The notes under the pieces were generated by a model. That model was not told the origin of the DNA. It saw nothing but the letters and a program-made list of their open reading frames with translations, and made no database searches. Both the position numbers and the translations under genes were made by a program. A stretch of DNA of 64,000 nucleotides, taken from contig JASFMY010000013.1 in assembly GCA_050117315.1 (NCBI GenBank), positions 15,051 through 79,050 on the forward strand. The letters run 5' to 3'. Origin of the DNA: JANQIV01 sp050117315. Lineage in GTDB: Bacteria > Bacteroidota > Ignavibacteria > Ignavibacteriales > Melioribacteraceae. This document shows positions 24,460 to 33,440 of the stretch, in pieces; the stretch's first letter is position 1, and each line of letters begins with the position of its first letter.

Positions 24460-25307
24460 TAAATCAATTCCGTAAATTTTTCCTTAACGGCAAAGCCTTT
24501 TTCAGTTCTCTGAATTGTGACCGCGGCATATTCAGGATCGTGTTCAAAGAAAATTTTCCAGTTTTCTTTTACTGCACGGGGCAAAATTTCCTTTTTCTCT
24601 TTTATGGTTACAAGCGGCTGAAGATCATAACCCATTACATAAGGAACAGGAACGTGAGAAGAAGTAGGCATTAAATCCGCGCAGTATAAAAGTGTTTCAG
24701 AAGAGTCTGAAATTTTTATCATCTGCTGGGCAAAGGTATGACCGTTTATTAAAATAAATTCAATTTCATCGTCAAACTGTAATTGGTCATGAAGTAAGTT
24801 TAAGATTCCTTCTTCAACCAAAGGGATAAAACGTGTTTCAACAAAACTCGCGCGGTCTTTTTCAGACGGATTTCTTGCCCAGTCAAAATGATCCTGCTGA
24901 ACATGATATTTTGCGTTGGGGAAAGTCGGCACAAATTTATTACCGTCAAAATATGTTGAACCGCCGGTATGATCGAAATGTAGGTGAGTTAAAATTACAT
25001 CCGTGATCTCCGCTGGGTTAATCCCTTTTTCCACCAGAGCATTTATTATATCGGGATTGGATTCTTCAACCCGGTAAATGTTATTAAACTTTCCGTCCCA
25101 ATCGCTTCCTATACCGGTATCAATTAATATTTTTTTAGAATCACTTTGCAGGTACAAACATCTGCAGCCGAGCTTTATCCTATTTTTTTCATCCGGTGTG
25201 TTTGTTCTTTCCCAAAGCGATTTAGGCACAACACCGAACATCGCACCGCCGTCAAGCGCGAAAAAGCCTGTCTGTATACTATTTATTTTGTATTTGCCTA
25301 TTTTCAT
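24459..25307 (-). CDS. MBL-fold metallo-hydrolase
   Basis: 282 residues. The metal-binding HxHxDH motif is H108-L-H110-F-D112-H113 in THLHFDHTGG. A second His lies in LINGHTFAQQM, an Asp in LLYCADLMPTS, and a late His in IFFEHDPE. This is the pattern of lactonase-like/MBL hydrolases. Likely hydrolyses a lactone or ester in the cytoplasm. It is translationally coupled to the Rieske protein gene. Exact substrate unknown. Confidence 0.8.
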   Translation of the reverse strand: MKIGKYKINSIQTGFFALDGGAMFGVVPKSLWERTNTPDEKNRIKLGCRCLYLQSDSKKILIDTGIGSDWDGKFNNIYRVEESNPDIINALVEKGINPAEITDVILTHLHFDHTGGSTYFDGNKFVPTFPNAKYHVQQDHFDWARNPSEKDRASFVETRFIPLVEEGILNLLHDQLQFDDEIEFILINGHTFAQQMIKISDSSETLLYCADLMPTSSHVPVPYVMGYDLQPLVTIKEKKEILPRAVKENWKIFFEHDPEYAAVTIQRTEKGFAVKEKFTELI

Positions 25308-25552
25308 AGTCTGCCTGAATAATTATTTGAAAACATAACAACAAATTTAAGATTTTCTTCCGACTTTCGATCTTATTAATTGAGCTAAATATATTATTGA
25401 TTGCCGGTTGTTTGCCAAAAGTTAATATTTTGTGAATATGACTAAGGCTCCTATCGAATTGTAAATATTGACTGTTCCATTTGCTAATAAGAATGACTTA
25501 AAGTAGAAAAATCATCTTTGATTTATTTTTTGTATATGCCGGAACATCTATA

Positions 25553-25786
25553 ATGTTTTTAGGTCTTTTGACAATTTACTCTTCATTTGCTCTAAAGAGG
25601 AAAGAAAAATGGGCTATAATAATAACAATAAGTTCGGGAATATTTATTGCTGCCGGAAATATTTTAGCAATAACATTTGCAAAGTTCGGAAATCCTTTAA
25701 TATACGTTGGACTTATATGTGCGGTCTCGAATGTGATACTATTGTTGATTTTTTCAAAAAAGGAAGAATATTCTCCGAAGATATAA
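25553..25786 (+). CDS. Small membrane protein, 5' region interrupted by a stop
   Basis: 77 residues from ATG 25553, with two to three transmembrane segments (SSGIFIAAGNILAITFA, YVGLICAVSNVILLLIF). The frame is open upstream to 25502 and encodes SRKIIFDLFFVYAGTSI, which looks like real membrane protein. An in-frame ATG at 25493 is followed by ACT and a TAA at codon 3, so the original start seems knocked out by a nonsense codon. The last ~10 codons overlap a decayed recombinase fragment on the other strand. Family unknown; possibly a degenerating gene. Confidence 0.4.
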   Translation: MFLGLLTIYSSFALKRKEKWAIIITISSGIFIAAGNILAITFAKFGNPLIYVGLICAVSNVILLLIFSKKEEYSPKI

Positions 25787-25915
25787 CATAGGACTCCTTT
25801 TTATCTTCCCCTTCCCTAATGTAAACTTTCATTGCTTCGGAATTTATGTATTCAAGTTTTAAGTTCAACAACTCTTCTAAACTAGATATGGAGAGTAGTG
25901 TTATGTCAACAATGA
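25754..25915 (-). pseudogene. Decayed tyrosine recombinase (integrase) fragment
   Basis: The minus strand reads LLSISSLEELLNLKLEYINS, then EAMKVYIREGEDKKESYV and SENILPFLKK. This resembles the core of integron/Xer-type tyrosine recombinases, typically LRxSELLNLKLxDI then a KGKGKKDRYVxLS block. The conserved Arg of the LRxSEL motif and the K-x-R of the loop have changed, and neither end continues as a recombinase. It looks like a small remnant, consistent with the repeat-rich junk region around it. Confidence 0.45.
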
Positions 25916-25936
25916 AGTGTCGAGTCCCATTTATGA

Positions 25937-26049
25937 TGCCATTTCGAATCCCAGGCGTTCCGCTAGGCGGATTCTCCAATGGCGGGAAATCTTATAAGTC
26001 GGTAAAGGAAAGATTTCTCAGTCGCAAAAAGCGCTCCTTCGAAATGGCA
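25937..26049. repeat. Palindromic element, family B copy 2
   Basis: Perfect 12-bp ends TGCCATTTCGAA (25937-25948) and TTCGAAATGGCA (26038-26049). The core has GCGGGAAATCTT and AAGATTTCTC arms like the copies near 19793 and 51893. Confidence 0.65.
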
Positions 26050-26081
26050 ATCCTGGAGTATCACGACATTTTATTCGCCGG

Positions 26082-26312
26082 AGATAAATTTTCTATCATC
26101 ATTGATACTTTTTTATAGAACATTGATATATTTTTTATCATCGCTGATATTTTTTTATAGAACGTTGATATATTTTTTATCATCGCTGATACTTTTTTAT
26201 AGAACGTTGATATATTTTTTATCATCGCTGATATTTTTTTATAGAACGTTGATAAATTTTCTATCATCGTTGATATATTTTTATAGAACGTTGATACCTT
26301 CTTCTAGCACAA
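26082..26312. repeat. Eleven tandem 21-bp repeats with 42-bp higher-order period
   Basis: Units begin at 26082 and repeat every 21 bp to 26292. Two unit types mostly alternate, one with ATCATCG and one with ATAGAACGT, giving a 42-bp superperiod. Both strands stay open; the minus strand reads a 14-residue motif of the kind MIKNISTFYKKVSA. No spacers, so not CRISPR. Translation unlikely but not excluded. Confidence 0.8.
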
Positions 26313-26444
26313 TTGCATATTGAATGTCAAAATGGCAGCATGCAAACTGTCCCCCATATTAAGTCTTTCATCACGAACCTGTCGGTCTTTTGGCAGGTGA
26401 AGTGATTTCTGTGCTGTGACTGCCCGCCTTCTTCCGGCTCATAG

Positions 26445-26559
26445 TATACTTGTTACAAATTGGTTTTGGGATTTTGCGATAAAGTCCTCTCTTTTTAAGA
26501 GAGGATTTAGGTGAGTTTTAAATAAAAGCAAAACCCCAAAACCAATTTGGCTTGTGTAT
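26445..26559 (-). repeat. Dispersed inverted-repeat element A, copy 2
   Basis: Begins TATACTTGTTACAAATTGG and ends with ACCAATTTGGCTTGTGTAT. Same core with CTCTCTTTTTAAGAGAGG, opposite orientation to copy 1. Confidence 0.8.
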
Positions 26560-26769
26560 TATAAGCGTCAACTTAACCCAAGTGGATAGGCAAAATCCTA
26601 AGGTGATTAAAATAATAAGTTATAATTTCTTCGGGGGTCAACAAAAACAAATACTTGGTGGTAAATTTATCAACGTGGGTTAACGATGAATGTAATGTTT
26701 TATAGCTCCGGCATTCAGAGTATGTTGCAGAACTCAATTAGATTTTCCAATAGCCACGTGCTTCAGAGA

Positions 26770-26875
26770 CTGTGTGAAAATTCACGTTGTAGGGCGATTT
26801 GGTAAATCGCCCATACAAATTTTTGAGGTAAATAAGTTGGGCGAAACAGCATTTCGCCCTACGGTTTTCACACAG
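26770..26875. repeat. GTAGGGCG-type palindromic element
   Basis: Ends CTGTGTGAAAA (26770-26780) and TTTTCACACAG (26865-26875). Inside are GGGCGATTT...AAATCGCCC and GGGCGAA...TTCGCCC hairpins flanked by GTAGGGCG and CGCCCTAC. Confidence 0.7.
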
Positions 26876-26927
26876 CTTCTTCAGCATGTGGAAATAAAAA
26901 ACAACTGGAATCCGCGCTTTCCCGGGC

Positions 26928-27053
26928 AATGCTGTCAACTTAAGACTGCATTTATAATAACTAGGAGTCATTCCCAAATGCTTTAATCGGGAATCTTCTA
27001 AAAAATAGATCCCGTGTAAGACCATCACGGAATGTCCTTATGTTGACAGCATT
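26928..27053. repeat. Nested inverted-repeat element
   Basis: Perfect 12-bp ends AATGCTGTCAAC (26928-26939) and GTTGACAGCATT (27042-27053). Inside is a GTCATTCCC/CGGGAATCT unit related to the element at 13-113. Confidence 0.65.
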
Positions 27054-27180
27054 GATTTGCAGAAACATTGTGATGAATACCTGATAACAAGTTCTTAAGA
27101 TTAAGTTAAAAAAAAGATAAAACACAGAAACTCAAATCGCATCTTTGAAGTAAATACCAATTTACAACCTATCCAAAAAC

Positions 27181-28176
27181 TTAATAAGGCTTACCCACAA
27201 TAATTTTATCCCCGGAATCGTCCACTTCAAACAGGTGTGGAATGCGAATAGTCCGCCCGTTGACACTCTTATGGCTGTGAACAGACATCAGGAGTTTCCC
27301 TTCAAAAGTACGGAACAACATACCGTGCCCGAAATTTGGCGGCGTAATCGGTTCTTTTTCCTGCACCCAGGGACCATCCAGTGTACCGCTTTCAGAGTAA
27401 GCCACGCCTTGTGTATAATCACTAAAGACCCAGCTTGTCCACAACATTCCTAATTTCCCGGTTTGGGTATAGAACAGCCACGGGCCGTCCGTTACTTTGT
27501 TGGGGATTATGTTTCCTTCTTCATCGTATTCCCTGCTCCATGGTGAGTCACTTGCACGAAACAGAACTTTCCCTTCGCCAATAGTACCGCTTAAGTCGGG
27601 CTTCAATTCTATTTTCTCAATAGTTCCGTTCCAGTTTTGTAGCCATTCATAACAATAAACCATATAAGGTTTGCCGTCTTTATCCACCCAAAATGTACCG
27701 TCAAGTGTCGGTTTGTCCGGAGGCAAATATATGGAGTCTTTCATAGAGACATAAGGTCCGTCGGGTTTATCGCTGACTAATACGTGACTGGCCCGCCGTT
27801 CTATTACGTTTCCTTTCACGGTATCAATTTTCACACTCCGGTTCGTAAAGGTGGCAAAGTAGTAATATTTGCCTTTGTAATAATGCAGTTCTGCCGCCCA
27901 AATCATAGGGCTCGGCCCCATCCATGAACCGGGATCAGTTTTTGCCACTATGTAGGGACCTGTCCATTTTCTCAGGTCTTTACTTTTCCATAACAATCCG
28001 CCCGTACCCGTCATATAATAAGTTGAAGTATTTTTATCGGCTAAAATACACGGGTCGCTAAGCCGGATAGAATCTAAGAGTATATCCTCTTTAAATTCAG
28101 GTTTCCAGTTCTGTGAAAAAACCGGTGTAAGGTTTAATGCAATTATTAAAGCAGTTATAATTTTTTTGTAGTTCAT
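27181..28176 (-). CDS. Glycoside hydrolase family 43 protein
   Basis: 331 residues with a signal peptide (1-21, ending VFSQ). A five-bladed propeller enzyme. The proposed base Asp lies in RLSDPCIL (~residue 40), the pKa-tuning Asp in TLDGTFWVD (~160). At the position of the usual acid Glu the sequence reads VTDGPWLF rather than EGP/EAP, a variation I have seen in some GH43 subfamilies, so activity cannot be assumed. Substrates are usually arabinan or xylan side chains. It forms a minus-strand pair with a second GH43 gene 24 bp upstream, next to GH2 and hydrolase genes. Confidence 0.8.
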   Translation of the reverse strand: MNYKKIITALIIALNLTPVFSQNWKPEFKEDILLDSIRLSDPCILADKNTSTYYMTGTGGLLWKSKDLRKWTGPYIVAKTDPGSWMGPSPMIWAAELHYYKGKYYYFATFTNRSVKIDTVKGNVIERRASHVLVSDKPDGPYVSMKDSIYLPPDKPTLDGTFWVDKDGKPYMVYCYEWLQNWNGTIEKIELKPDLSGTIGEGKVLFRASDSPWSREYDEEGNIIPNKVTDGPWLFYTQTGKLGMLWTSWVFSDYTQGVAYSESGTLDGPWVQEKEPITPPNFGHGMLFRTFEGKLLMSVHSHKSVNGRTIRIPHLFEVDDSGDKIIVGKPY

Positions 28177-28200
28177 AATTTATTAACCGTTATAATTAAT

Positions 28201-29313
28201 TCAGAATTTGATGTTTAATTTCCAATGACCGGCTAACTTTTCTGCTTCTTTTTTAGTTAATTGTATCACTGCACCATGTTTGGGCGAAGTGAAATTCGTG
28301 GTCTTCATTACCCCGTTATTAAAATGTCCAATATCTTTAAAGGTGACAAAATCTGTTGTTTCGCAAAATCCAAAATTGTGAGGTTTGATGCTGAAAATAT
28401 CATACATTAAAACACATTTTTCTTCGCCGATACGTTTCCAAACATTTGGTGCTTCACAAGCGCCCGGTTCAAGATCGACCCAATCCGGATTGTAAACATA
28501 CCCTTTGTTTATGCTGTCTGAAAATGCTAGCTTAATGCCGCCCGGATTTTCCTGTGCAACATACATCATACAATAGCGTTCATCGGGCAACCTGGTTATG
28601 TCAGCATCTAAAATCTGAATATCAGGATTTGGATACTCAAAGAGGATTTTAGGAAATGTAGTAAGTTTTGTAAAATCATCATCAGTGTAAGCATAGTAAA
28701 GTTTTGTAAGTCCATGCCCTATTCGCATAGTAAAATATATCATCATCTTCTCTGCTTCAGGATCATAAACGGTTTGGGGAGCCCATGAGCATCCCATTTC
28801 TTTTAATTCGGGAAAAGCTTTGTTAAGGTGAAAATTACTATGCGTCCAGTGGATAAGGTCAAACGATTTCATCAGTACAAAACCGCGGTTATTGCCCCAA
28901 TCATATTTCTCCTGCTCCCTTTCCCATCTGGTAGTACGGTAACCCATTTGCTGCCCGAATATGTGAAGGTCTGTCATTGTAAGATAAAAAGCCCCGTCCG
29001 GTCCGCGGGATATATGGGGATCACGAATTCCTTTTTGACTGGCGATCGTATCGCCGCCTACAATCGGTCTGCCGTCGTTTACGTCTGTAAATGTATATCC
29101 ATCCGTACTTAAAGCAAAATGAAGACTATGCGTATTGTCCTTAAAATAAACCAGCAAGTAAGCTTCCATATCTTCTTCATTTGATTTTGAGTTATTGCTT
29201 TGTGAATTACAGAAGCACATTAAAAATAATAAAGCTAATAAAATCAATGCCGGTTTAGCGATTTTCTGAATGTTTGTTTGAATACATGAATAAAGATGTA
29301 ATGTGTTTTTCAT
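28201..29313 (-). CDS. Glycoside hydrolase family 43-like lipoprotein
   Basis: 370 residues. The N-terminus has a long basic region, a hydrophobic stretch ALILLALLFLMCFC with a lipobox-like Cys, then a Ser/Asn-rich linker. The GH43-like propeller has RDPHISRGPDG (base Asp), CSWAPQTVYD, and CEAPNVWKR with the acid Glu, so the triad looks intact. Probably an outer-membrane or periplasmic arabinosidase/xylosidase, lipidated by Lnt. Co-directional with the second GH43 gene 24 bp downstream. A start at a later Met is possible. Substrate unknown. Confidence 0.75.
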   Translation of the reverse strand: MKNTLHLYSCIQTNIQKIAKPALILLALLFLMCFCNSQSNNSKSNEEDMEAYLLVYFKDNTHSLHFALSTDGYTFTDVNDGRPIVGGDTIASQKGIRDPHISRGPDGAFYLTMTDLHIFGQQMGYRTTRWEREQEKYDWGNNRGFVLMKSFDLIHWTHSNFHLNKAFPELKEMGCSWAPQTVYDPEAEKMMIYFTMRIGHGLTKLYYAYTDDDFTKLTTFPKILFEYPNPDIQILDADITRLPDERYCMMYVAQENPGGIKLAFSDSINKGYVYNPDWVDLEPGACEAPNVWKRIGEEKCVLMYDIFSIKPHNFGFCETTDFVTFKDIGHFNNGVMKTTNFTSPKHGAVIQLTKKEAEKLAGHWKLNIKF

Positions 29314-29500
29314 TTTTTTAGTTTTTTTAACTTAAAAGGTAGACTTAATAAATCATTGGTATTCATCTGTGAAGCGTAACTTTTTTATAATAAATAATAG
29401 AATAAAAAGTTTTTAATAAGAATTAAATATAATCACTTTTCAAATGTTTGCAAATACGGATAGATTTATTATTTTTGTACGTATTGAATGCGGTCGGTAA

Positions 29501-29752
29501 ATGGATACTACATTAACACTAAAACTAAATAAACAGGTAATTGACAAAGCCAAAAAATATACTGCTTCTCAAAAAAAGAGCCTTTCAAGAATGATAGAAT
29601 CTTACCTCAAATCATTAATTGATGAGAAGCCTTCAAATAATCAAAGTGAAATTGAGACTTCTCCTTTCGTAAAAAGTCTGTCGACCGGGGTAAAAATTCC
29701 GGCAGATCTTGATTATAAAAAGGAATATGGAAAACATTTAATAACCAAATAA
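29501..29752 (+). CDS. DUF6364-type antitoxin without a toxin
   Basis: 83 residues. MDTTLTLKLNKQVIDKAKKY, then a helix and an SLSRMIESYLKSLI segment, is the ribbon-helix-helix pattern of the DUF6364 antitoxin family, normally paired with a PIN toxin. The usual C-terminal YKKEYGKHLITK tail is present, after which a PIN gene would start. Instead an alpha/beta hydrolase gene follows. Orphan antitoxin, possibly left by toxin loss. Confidence 0.65.
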   Translation: MDTTLTLKLNKQVIDKAKKYTASQKKSLSRMIESYLKSLIDEKPSNNQSEIETSPFVKSLSTGVKIPADLDYKKEYGKHLITK

Positions 29753-29763
29753 AAGCTATTGTC

Positions 29764-30522
29764 ATGAAATCAAAATTATTTATTCTGTTAATTATCATTT
29801 TTATTGCCGACCAGTATTACTTAATTTCACAAACCCATCAGGAACCTGTATTCGTAATTGTTCACGGTGCATGGGGCGGCGGCTGGGCATTTAAAGAAGT
29901 TGGTTCACTTCTTACGGACAAAGGCTGCATAGTTTACCGTCCTACTATGACGGGCCAGGGTGAACGGGTTCATTTGGGCTCAACAAAAGTTGGACTTGAT
30001 ACCCATATTCAAGACATTGTTAACACAATACTTTTTGAAGATCTTCATGATATTATTTTAGTCGGCCATAGTTACGGCGGAATGGTAGTTACAGGAGTTG
30101 CAGACCGTATAGCTGAAAGATTAACAAAACTTATTTATGTTGATGCTTTTGTACCGGAAGACGGGGAAAGTTTATATGATATTTCCGGCGGATTGGATTC
30201 AACTGAGTTTCAAATTGTTGACGGATTTATAATTCCGCCATGGGTTACAAAAAATCAAAAGCCTCCGAAAGATGTGCCGCATCAATTAAAAACACTAACG
30301 GATAAAATTTCTCTAAAAAACCAGATGAGATTAAAAATACCAACAACCTATATTCTAACTGTTGATAAAGGTGCAGAACCAAAGGATGATGATTTTGCGT
30401 CGCAATATGAAAGGGCAAAGAAAAAAGGCTGGCCACTGTTTCAACTGGAAGCAGATCACAATGTACAATGGTCGGCTCCTAAAGCTTTTTCGAATATGTT
30501 ATTTGATATAGCACAAGAATAA
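29764..30522 (+). CDS. Secreted alpha/beta hydrolase
   Basis: 252 residues with a signal peptide (1-22). Oxyanion motif VHGAWGGGWAF (~34-44), nucleophile elbow GHSYGG at 101-106 (Ser103), YVDAFVPEDG, and a C-terminal EADHNVQW His near residue 236. This pattern fits small-molecule esterases of the pheophorbidase/methyl-esterase type. Likely periplasmic. Located between the GH43 pair and the GH2 gene, so it could remove ester groups from a glycan, but that is inference. Confidence 0.75.
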   Translation: MKSKLFILLIIIFIADQYYLISQTHQEPVFVIVHGAWGGGWAFKEVGSLLTDKGCIVYRPTMTGQGERVHLGSTKVGLDTHIQDIVNTILFEDLHDIILVGHSYGGMVVTGVADRIAERLTKLIYVDAFVPEDGESLYDISGGLDSTEFQIVDGFIIPPWVTKNQKPPKDVPHQLKTLTDKISLKNQMRLKIPTTYILTVDKGAEPKDDDFASQYERAKKKGWPLFQLEADHNVQWSAPKAFSNMLFDIAQE

Positions 30523-30618
30523 GATTTTCTGAATTGTTAAAATATATTTTTACTTGGCTTTCTTTAATAGTTAATAAAAACTGTACAATAGACTATTGCC
30601 GGGAGGTCTTAACACTCA

Positions 30619-33426
30619 ATGAGAAAAATTATTAATCCTTTTTTACTACTTATCACATTTTTTTACTTCGCTGCATGTGATGCACAGAAAATAAACCTTA
30701 GAGAATCTATTGATCTATCGGGTCAATGGCAATTTGATATTGATACTTCAAATGCGGGAGTTGAGAACAAATGGTACATGACAGATTTAAATGATTCAAT
30801 TCTTTTGCCCGGGACAACCGACTTAAACAAAAAAGGTTTTCTAAACACAGACACAACAACAATGCACCTTAACCGCGTTTATAAATACGAAGGTGCAGCA
30901 TGGTATCGAAAAAAAGTTGTTATACCGGAAAGTTTTAACGGCAAACATATTCAACTTTTTCTTGAACGAACAAAAGTATCAAATGTTTGGATTGACAGCA
31001 CATATGTCGGAGGCTCAAAAATTCTCCAATCACCGCAGCAGTTCGATGTTACGGAATGTTTAACTTCCGGCGAACATGTAATTACCATACAAGTAAATAA
31101 TGAATTAAAACTTACACCCTATGGTGGTGTTCATATTTATTCCGATGATACTCAAACAAACTGGAACGGAATTATCGGTGAAATAAAACTTGAAGCTTCT
31201 TCCAAAACATACATTTCAAATCTTCAGGTTTACCCGGATATTGATAACAAAAAAATTGATATTTTACTGGGAATTGATAATCAATTAGATATGGAAAATG
31301 TTGACATTGAACTGATTGTTGAAAGAACAATAAACGGCAAAACGACAAAATTAAAATCACTCAAGTTAAATAGTGTTTGTCAGCCCGAAATAGAATTAGA
31401 ATATGTATTGGGTGATGAATGCAGTTTATGGGACGAATATCAACAACCACTTTACAAGTTAACAGCAATTATTTCGAACGACGAAATAAAAGATTCAGAG
31501 ACAGTTCCTTTTGGAATGAGAAAATTTGCGGTTAAAGGGACTCAATTCACAATTAACGGACGTACAACATTTTTAAGAGGCAAACACGAAGCTGCAGTAT
31601 TCCCCCTTACCGGATTTACTCCCACCAATGTTGAAGAATGGCAAAGAGTATATCAAATTGCAAAATCATATGGGATCAACCATTACCGTTTCCACTCTTA
31701 TTGTCCGCCTAAGGCAGCTTTTACTGCAGCCGATATTGAAGGGATTTATCTTCAAGCCGAATTACCGTTTTGGGGAGGACTTGAATCCGATTCTGTTTCC
31801 AGCATGCTGAGAGAAGAAGGTTTTGCTTTGTTGAAAGCTTATGCCAATCACCCGTCATTCGTGATGTTCTCGCATGGAAATGAAATTTGGAGCGGACACG
31901 ACCGTGTTGAAAAGAATATAATCACACTTAAAGAATTTGATAATCGTCCGTTGTATACAATGGGTTCAAATAACAGTATTGGTTACGCTCCGCCGCGCGA
32001 ATGTTCAGACTATTTTGTATGTGTCAGAACTCCATATGAACACGACACAACACTTACTCATACAAGACTAACACATGCATTTGTTGATTCAAGGGATGGC
32101 GGTATATTGAATACTCAAACACCTTCAACGGAAATTAACTTTGACTATGCGGTATCACAAATCGATATCCCGATAGTCAGTCATGAAATCGGGCAATATC
32201 AAATTTATCCCGACTACAAAGAGATAGAAAAATACACAGATGTTCTTCGCGCATGGAACCTTGAAATATTTTGTAATCGTTTGGAAAAAGCCGGGATGAT
32301 AGATATGGACAGCATATTTCAAAAAGCATCGGGAGCGTGGTCGGCAATTTGTTATAAAGCTGAAATGGAAGCTGCTATTCGCACCAAGGGTTTTGCCGGT
32401 TTTCAATTGTTGGATTTACAGGATTTCCCGGGACAAGGTACTGCTCTCGTAGGTATACTGGATGCCTTTATGGATAGCAAAAATCTTGTTACCCCTGAAG
32501 TTTGGAAGCAATCATGCAATGATGTTGTTTTATTACTTGAATTCCCGAAATACTGTTGGATTACAAACGAAACCTTTCATGCGAAAACTGTTGTTGCAAA
32601 TTATTCAAATAAAGAAATAAACAGCGATATTCTTTGGGAAGTTAAAAACTCGAGCGGAGAATTAATTAAGGAAGGTAAATTCCAAAATTTAGAAATTAAT
32701 TACGGCGGATTAGCAAATATTGGTGAAGTAATTTTCGATCTTTCTTCAATCAAAAAAACAGATAAATTGTTAATTAATATTTCAATACCAAATAGTGACT
32801 ATTCAAACTCATATCCCATTTGGGTTTATGAACCAATAGAACAAATTGAAAACATTCAAAATGTTTTTATTACTGAAAAAGTAGATAACCAAACTATCAA
32901 ACATTTAGAAAATGGGGGGAAAGTATTACTATTCCCCAAAACCGAAGATGTAAAGGATAAAAGTTTCAGCGGGCTCTTTCCACCCGAATTTTGGAACTAC
33001 GGTATGTTCAAAGGAATTAGTGAATGGGCTAAAAAGCCTGTATCACCGGGAACATTGGGAATATTAACAAATCCTGAACATCCTATCTTTAATTCTTTCC
33101 CGACCGATTTTCACACGAACTGGCAATGGTTTTCCATCATTAAAAAAAGCAATTCTTTGATTTTGGATAATACTTCAAGCGAGTACTCGCCTATAGTTCA
33201 AATTATTGATAACCTTGAAAGAAATCATAAATTAGGTTTGATTTTTGAATTTAAAGTCGGTGAAGGGAAATTACTTGTGTGTATGTCGCAGTTAAATCAA
33301 ATTACGGATAAACCTGAAGCAGTTCAGCTTTATCGATCAATAATTAATTATATGGAATCTGATGACTTTAGTCCGAATTATGAAGTAAGTCAAGAAGACT
33401 TAGTAAACATGCTTACAAAAAAATAG
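30619..33426 (+). CDS. Glycoside hydrolase family 2 lipoprotein
   Basis: 935 residues. Lipoprotein signal with FAAC lipobox (C20). Jelly-roll N-terminal domain (~30-195), Ig-like domain (~200-300), TIM barrel (~305-620). Acid/base E422 is in HGNEIW, nucleophile E523 in IVSHEIGQY. C-terminal Ig-like/galactose-binding extension (~640-935). Beta-galactosidase/glucuronidase family; the exact substrate is not readable. It is exported and anchored, so it would trim glycans outside or in the periplasm. Start ATG is preceded by GGGAGG. Truncated GH43-type sequence follows 14 bp after its stop. Confidence 0.85.
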   Translation: MRKIINPFLLLITFFYFAACDAQKINLRESIDLSGQWQFDIDTSNAGVENKWYMTDLNDSILLPGTTDLNKKGFLNTDTTTMHLNRVYKYEGAAWYRKKVVIPESFNGKHIQLFLERTKVSNVWIDSTYVGGSKILQSPQQFDVTECLTSGEHVITIQVNNELKLTPYGGVHIYSDDTQTNWNGIIGEIKLEASSKTYISNLQVYPDIDNKKIDILLGIDNQLDMENVDIELIVERTINGKTTKLKSLKLNSVCQPEIELEYVLGDECSLWDEYQQPLYKLTAIISNDEIKDSETVPFGMRKFAVKGTQFTINGRTTFLRGKHEAAVFPLTGFTPTNVEEWQRVYQIAKSYGINHYRFHSYCPPKAAFTAADIEGIYLQAELPFWGGLESDSVSSMLREEGFALLKAYANHPSFVMFSHGNEIWSGHDRVEKNIITLKEFDNRPLYTMGSNNSIGYAPPRECSDYFVCVRTPYEHDTTLTHTRLTHAFVDSRDGGILNTQTPSTEINFDYAVSQIDIPIVSHEIGQYQIYPDYKEIEKYTDVLRAWNLEIFCNRLEKAGMIDMDSIFQKASGAWSAICYKAEMEAAIRTKGFAGFQLLDLQDFPGQGTALVGILDAFMDSKNLVTPEVWKQSCNDVVLLLEFPKYCWITNETFHAKTVVANYSNKEINSDILWEVKNSSGELIKEGKFQNLEINYGGLANIGEVIFDLSSIKKTDKLLINISIPNSDYSNSYPIWVYEPIEQIENIQNVFITEKVDNQTIKHLENGGKVLLFPKTEDVKDKSFSGLFPPEFWNYGMFKGISEWAKKPVSPGTLGILTNPEHPIFNSFPTDFHTNWQWFSIIKKSNSLILDNTSSEYSPIVQIIDNLERNHKLGLIFEFKVGEGKLLVCMSQLNQITDKPEAVQLYRSIINYMESDDFSPNYEVSQEDLVNMLTKK

Positions 33427-33440
33427 TAATTAATTCGTGA

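Larger units (their letters stand above)
25787..27180. other. 1.4-kb non-coding region packed with repeats
   Basis: Holds, in order, the recombinase remnant, a family B palindrome, the second 21-bp array, element A copy 2, a GTAGGGCG-type element and a nested AATGCTGTCAAC element. ORFs on either strand here coincide with these repeats and are not believed. Confidence 0.7.

Noticed and set aside
26061..26323. Two ORFs on opposite strands over the second array
   Set aside because: Both follow from the 21-bp period; both strands are equally open, so neither is supported.
26738..27028. 96-residue minus-strand ORF
   Set aside because: It runs through two inverted-repeat elements and has no coding signature.
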